This document shows, piece after piece, positions 59,601 to 64,000 of a stretch of 64,000 bases of DNA (positions within the stretch are counted from its first letter, which is position 1; the number at the start of each line of letters is the position of its first letter). The translations under genes were made by a program, and so were the position numbers. The notes beneath the pieces were generated by a model that saw nothing but the letters and a program-made list of their open reading frames with translations, was not told where the DNA came from and did no database searches. The DNA is from Isoperla grammatica. Taxonomy: Eukaryota; Arthropoda; Insecta; Plecoptera; Perlodidae. Location: contig OX246747.1 of NCBI GenBank assembly GCA_945910005.1, forward strand, positions 36,046,750 to 36,110,749, read 5' to 3'.

Positions 59601-61192
59601 AGTAAATTTTTGTCCGGTCACGAATATACTAATGTAAGCGCGATCCAATACGTATTAGAGGCAGAAATTACATTTCTATTGCTGTCAATAAGTGTTAGTA
59701 ACGGTGGCGGACCGTGTTGAAAACATGACCACGAAAATTCTTAGCAACGCACATTGCACTGCATACAACAATGTCGGGAAGTATAATAGCTATGGAAATT
59801 AGAAAAAATTTTGCAATGCGCATTCTTGAATTGTTGTTAATTGTTGTTTGTATTAGCATTGAAGTCTTTTCGCCAGAAAGTTCGTAGATATTGACGCGCT
59901 CGCTTATCAACGCGTCAAACAGAGCGTTTTCCTAGTTTAAAAAAATTTCGTCTGCGGCGCTGTTTGTTGGGGGGCCACAGCCTCCCAACCCCCCCGTGCC
60001 TGGCCTGACCAAAAGTTTGCCCGGCCTGGATTTTTTTCTGAAACGCGTTTTGAGGTGATATCTTGTCATGAAAATAAATACAATGGATAAACAGTTAGGT
60101 TGTTCCTCTTGGAAATGAATTGTTGCCAGTTGACACATAAAATTACTGTATAAGTACTTCAATAACTGATATTTTATAATTATGTGTATCTGCTTTTAAT
60201 CGTTTAATCGTAAACTTACAGGACAATTAAAATAACGATTGACTTTTGAAGACGAGTAAAATTGTATCAAATCCAACCCAAAACTCCCAATCCAATTCCA
60301 GATTACGAGCCCAGAAGCTGAATTGGTAAGAGGGATGGGGGGGGGGGGCAAGTTCCACCCACCGAGACATCAATTTTTATCACGAGCACATTGTAACATG
60401 AAACTATGATGCGTATACCCACCTTTTTCCTTACAAATTAACCACTGTGTATAACACATGGGCCAACTATACGAGAAAACACATTATGATACGGGTTTCG
60501 TATAGTTTGTACTTACTAAGAATTAACAATGGAAATATGTGTAACACATGGGCCAACTATACGAGAAAACACATTATGATATACGGGTTTCGTATGGTTT
60601 GTACTTACTAAGATGTAACAATGGAAATATGTGTAACACATGGGCCAACTATACGAGAAAACACATTATAATACGGGTTTCGTAGTTTGTACTTACAAAC
60701 ACGTAACAATGGAATGGAAGTATGTATAACACATGACTCAACTATACGAGAAAACACATTATAATACGGGTTTCGTAGTTTGTACTTATAAACACGTAAC
60801 AATGGAAATATGTACAACACATGGCTCAACTATCCGAGAAAACTCATTATAATACGCGTTTGTATCTAAAAAACAAAACGTACCGTAACAATGACAAAAA
60901 TATGGAAATACTTTATAACACATGGCACAATATTACTGGCTCTACCTTACAAAATGTAACAATGAAAGTGCTTACTCATTTTAACACAAGGGACATAATA
61001 CTAGTAATTTAACCCACTTTATATGTCCCTAGTTTTTAACAATAAAAAACGCTTTGTATGTATTATGGAACATATATATACAAAACGAAAACTGCTAAGA
61101 AAAGTGACTACATTTACTAATATATAGGCCTCACATTCTATTGTAAATTTGTATTTGCAATGAACTGTTTATATGGGAATGGGATTTCCCAT
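56641..61192. other. AT-rich intergenic DNA
   Basis: Holds a SINE end at 57816-57880 and a region at 59150-59650 with repeated GTTACACGAAAGTTACT and AACGCAGTAACGGCAAAATG phrases that looks like an old transposon. No gene supported. Confidence 0.5.
60440..60860. repeat. ~90-bp tandem repeat
   Basis: Four to five copies of ACACATGGGCCAACTATACG with GGGTTTCGTA and GTTTGTACTTACTAA; diverged relatives at 58420-58570 and 60870-60970. Confidence 0.85.
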
Positions 61193-61738
61193 CTAATGGT
61201 ATCTGTTCTGGGATGTACACACGAGGCTACGTTGTTTGCGGTTCCGTAGTATGGCAAGAGAGTATCTATCTGCAGCTTCAAGTTTTTCTTTCCTTTTTGT
61301 GTTTTGTTGTTTGATGGCTTCGATTATGTAAGGAGGGTAATGAATTGGCATAGAGCGTCGGAGACGTGCGTCAACCAGTTCTGGGAGAACACAATCTAGG
61401 TACAACGTTTTAAGTTTTTAAACCATTTCTGACTCCCAAAATGTATCATCCCGTTCGACTTTTTCAATTTTTAAACCAAGCGGAGTCAAAAATGCAAACA
61501 GACAGTACTTGCGCCCAGTGATAGGGAGCTGTCCTTGTATTTGGAAATGGTATTTTTTGTGCTTTTTGTTAAACCCTGTTATTGTTTTGGTTTTTCGATC
61601 AGTGTTCCACGCTGTAATTTTTCTTTGAACAATGGCTTCATCGGGAGTAAGATGCTGCGCGGATGATTGACATTCGATTTCGACAAGCCCGTCCTCTCCA
61701 ATTAGACAGTCAGGAGAGGCTCCCATGGTACATCTCGG
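61193..61738 (-). pseudogene. YqaJ-type nuclease domain fragment, broken
   Basis: Minus frame GASPDCLIGEDGLVEIECQS, then YHFQIQGQLPITGRKYCLFA and KIEKVERDDTFWESEMV resembles the C-terminal core of YqaJ/lambda-exonuclease-like domains (G-SPD, E-x-C and Q-x-Q motifs) common in eukaryotic transposon-associated proteins. After a stop, a second frame continues (DCVLPELVDARLRRSMP). The 5' part, possibly an upstream exon, is missing, so a broken mobile-element gene or one internal exon of it. Confidence 0.6.
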
Positions 61739-64000
61739 TCAATGAAAAGTCCGCATTCTTGCATCCATCTTCACCATCTTCACCATCATCCATCTTCACT
61801 ACACACGTTTCATGATAGTATTGAATGAAGTAGGTCCAAGCCAAAGATACGTCCGAATATCACTCATCTCTAATATGCACTGGTGCACTAGTTGAAACGA
61901 AACAGACACTGACAGAGAAAGACGGAGATAGATAGGCAAATCACTCCCCTCTTCTGTAACTACTCGTAATCGGAGTAGATTATTGTCGCGTGCCTCGACC
62001 GAGTAGCGAGAACAAAGACAGGACTGTTCCAGCCATAGCCCGACAATCTACAAAAACTAAAAAACACGCGAAAATGAAGATCGCGGCACGCACAGATCTT
62101 GTAAAATACCGTTAGAAAATCAGGCTTGTTGTTACAGAAAATCCCAATGGACCACCGGTTTCCGATCTTTTGTACCTGTTTTCAAACCCGAGTAAATAAA
62201 TATCTTAAATTTTAATGTTTATTTGTATACTTTTTTAGAAGTTTGGCCCCCCCCCCCCCAGAGAATAAGATTGGCAACACAAAATACGCGCTTACTTCCG
62301 ATTTTTTTTATCAGATCTAGAAGGATAGCCAGAACCCATGTTAAATAGCTCATAGCAAGCCATCCTAAACGCTCATGCACTGAAAATACTCATACTCAGG
62401 ATCAAAGTGTGTTCTTGAACCACAATAAAATGTGTGTATCACCATTCACCATCGCGTACTACGTGCAGGCAGTATATTTATGATTGAGCGGATTGTTTGC
62501 TGCAATATTGGCGGTAATGGCCGCTGAAAAATTTAGAAAAAAATACTTACGGAACTTTCCGAAATCAATGTTTCAATTTCAAAGTTAATCTTTTGCATGT
62601 AATGCATATTTTAGAAAACTATCGATGCACATCCTATATGCAAGAAAAACAGTAAATCTCCATTTTGTGATCGCGACTTTTGCGAATATTTGGATGAGAA
62701 CGTTAAACATGCCGTCACGCCTGTATGTATCATTCGTTTCATGTTGCAATGAAAAGAAATACGTCCTGAATGTAATAATTTATTAGTAATTTTTCGTAGG
62801 AATCTGTATGTGCCCCTCTTCAGGTAACTAACTAGGTTAGGGTGTTTGGATAGTTAGGAAGGAATGTCCGAGGGCTGATAGTATCCCGGCATTCGCCTTT
62901 ATGACTGAGGAAAACCTTGGAAAAGCCATCAGTCAGGACTGCTGGTGGCCGGAATCGAACCAGCGACCTCCCCGAATAAGAATCTCGCGTCTTATCGCTG
63001 AGATACCTCTATCGGTCTGAATGTAATCAAGTCAATCAACTTATTATTCTCTTATGTCCGACTGTTATGTTTATAATATTTCAAGTTTCAAGCTTGGGTC
63101 ATTTTCTCTTTTCTGCAGGTATATCATGTCCTGTGTATTATAATTTTATAAATTCTTATTCATGTGAGATTTGCTTCAGCCAGAAAAAAAAACTAGATTC
63201 AATATTATTGTTATCTTATCTTGCCGCGGTCGGTAGCAGACTACCACGCGCAAAGATTGTAACAGTATACCCTTGCGCCAGCAGGTGTAGGTTGGTGGGG
63301 TGGATGGTGTTGGATGGGAGGGGGGGGGGGGGGGGGACGCCGGCCGATTGCTTGCTCGTCTGTCGCTGCTTGCTGTCGAAATGCCGGAGGCCCCGTAAGG
63401 GTAAAATACACCGCAGACACAGGCGCGAATTCGTCACATTATTGTAAAACAAATTTAACTGTGGGTTGTCTAGTGGATGGCAGGAGGGGAGGTTGCACGT
63501 TACTCACAGGGAGGGAAGAGATGATAGAGATCTGATATTTGTGGTGGACACGTATAGGAATAATGTAACTACTAGGAAAACGGAAGCGCTCCGCGTTGAC
63601 AGATGAGCGTGCTTGTGGAAATTAAAAAAAATTATCAAAAATCATTGACAAACTTATCATTTTTTATGAATTTCTAAAAGTTAAAAATACAGCTCACTGG
63701 GAAAGGGTTTGAATGGCTTTAAGGTTGAATGGTTTTAAGGGTTTTCATGAAACAGTACTCTACTGAAAATGCGCTAATTCAAAAACCATTGAATTTATCC
63801 GGGTATACAAAAATTCCTAATGTAGATACTAGTCAGTAATATACCTCTATTGATAAATCATACAAAAACCGAATGCAAACCAGAAAAATATATTTTGAAA
63901 TGTCGAAAAATTTCGATTTTTAACCGCACATGGCATCAAATATATAACTCGCTATTGATGCTATTCTGTTGCATCTAGAAAGGTATATCTACTGCTGCCA
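61739..64000. other. Intergenic DNA
   Basis: Only a CATCTTCAC microsatellite (61765-61800), the SINE at 62818 and G-runs at about 63318-63336 are recognisable. Short frames at 63067-63535 lack gene-like features. Confidence 0.5.
62818..63020 (-). mobile_element. tRNA-derived SINE of a second family
   Basis: Minus strand: GTATCTCAGCGATAAGACG (A box), CTGGTTCGATTCCGGCC (T-arm/B box), then a body with AAGGTTTTCCTCAGTCATAA and GGCGAATGCCGGGATA. The T-arm pairs well but there is no matching acceptor stem, so a SINE rather than a tRNA. Confidence 0.7.

Noticed and set aside
62935..63020. Functional tRNA gene on minus strand
   Set aside because: Good T-arm, but no acceptor stem pairing and a SINE body follows.

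Overview
This window is animal nuclear DNA, most likely from an insect with a large, repeat-rich genome. The support is spliced genes with GT-AG introns, (TTAGG)n arthropod-type telomeric repeats, many short inverted-repeat transposons with TA or 8-bp target duplications, tRNA-headed SINEs and decayed LINE tails. Most short open frames are repeat translations or exon pieces. All coordinates and splice junctions below were worked out by eye from the sequence; no search or transcript was available.

Three genes can be supported. (1) The main gene is cyclin-G-associated kinase/auxilin (GAK), on the minus strand from the start codon at 43747 to the stop at 11537. I resolve 23 coding exons with consistent phases, summing to 3531 nt (1176 residues). 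The order is a Numb-associated-kinase-type kinase domain, a PTEN-like pseudophosphatase plus C2 region, a proline-rich linker with DPF motifs, and a C-terminal J domain with HPD. GAK/auxilin recruits Hsc70 to uncoat clathrin-coated vesicles. (2) Two 5' exons of a mitochondrial succinyl-CoA:3-ketoacid CoA transferase (OXCT1/SCOT) lie at 1170-2756 on the minus strand, and the gene runs off the left edge. (3) A complete four-coding-exon gene for a small secreted ten-cysteine protein (131 residues) lies on the plus strand at 32060-34466. It is nested antisense in GAK intron 8 and has its own TATA/initiator promoter at about 31202-31238.

Layout: 1-700 LINE tails; 1170-2756 OXCT1 exons with a minisatellite; 2757-11536 intergenic DNA with foldback elements; 11537-43747 GAK, with introns full of minisatellites, MITEs, hAT-like elements, LINE tails and two telomeric-repeat blocks; 43985-56640 a 12.6-kb satellite of about 162-bp monomers in higher-order units of about 485 bp, beginning about 240 bp upstream of the GAK start codon; 56640-64000 AT-rich intergenic DNA with a tandem array, a broken YqaJ-type nuclease fragment and a SINE.

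The most unusual feature is how tandem repeats sit on exon edges. At three exons (OXCT1 exon at 1399, GAK exon 20, GAK exon 22) the adjacent minisatellite unit contains the 3' splice site plus the first part of the exon, so acceptor sites are present in many tandem copies. At GAK exons 11, 15 and 22, simple arrays (telomeric TTAGG, AATG/AAAT, AAAT) begin 6 to about 40 nt beyond the 5' splice site. At exon 11 the last 30 exon bases and the donor are duplicated between two telomeric blocks.
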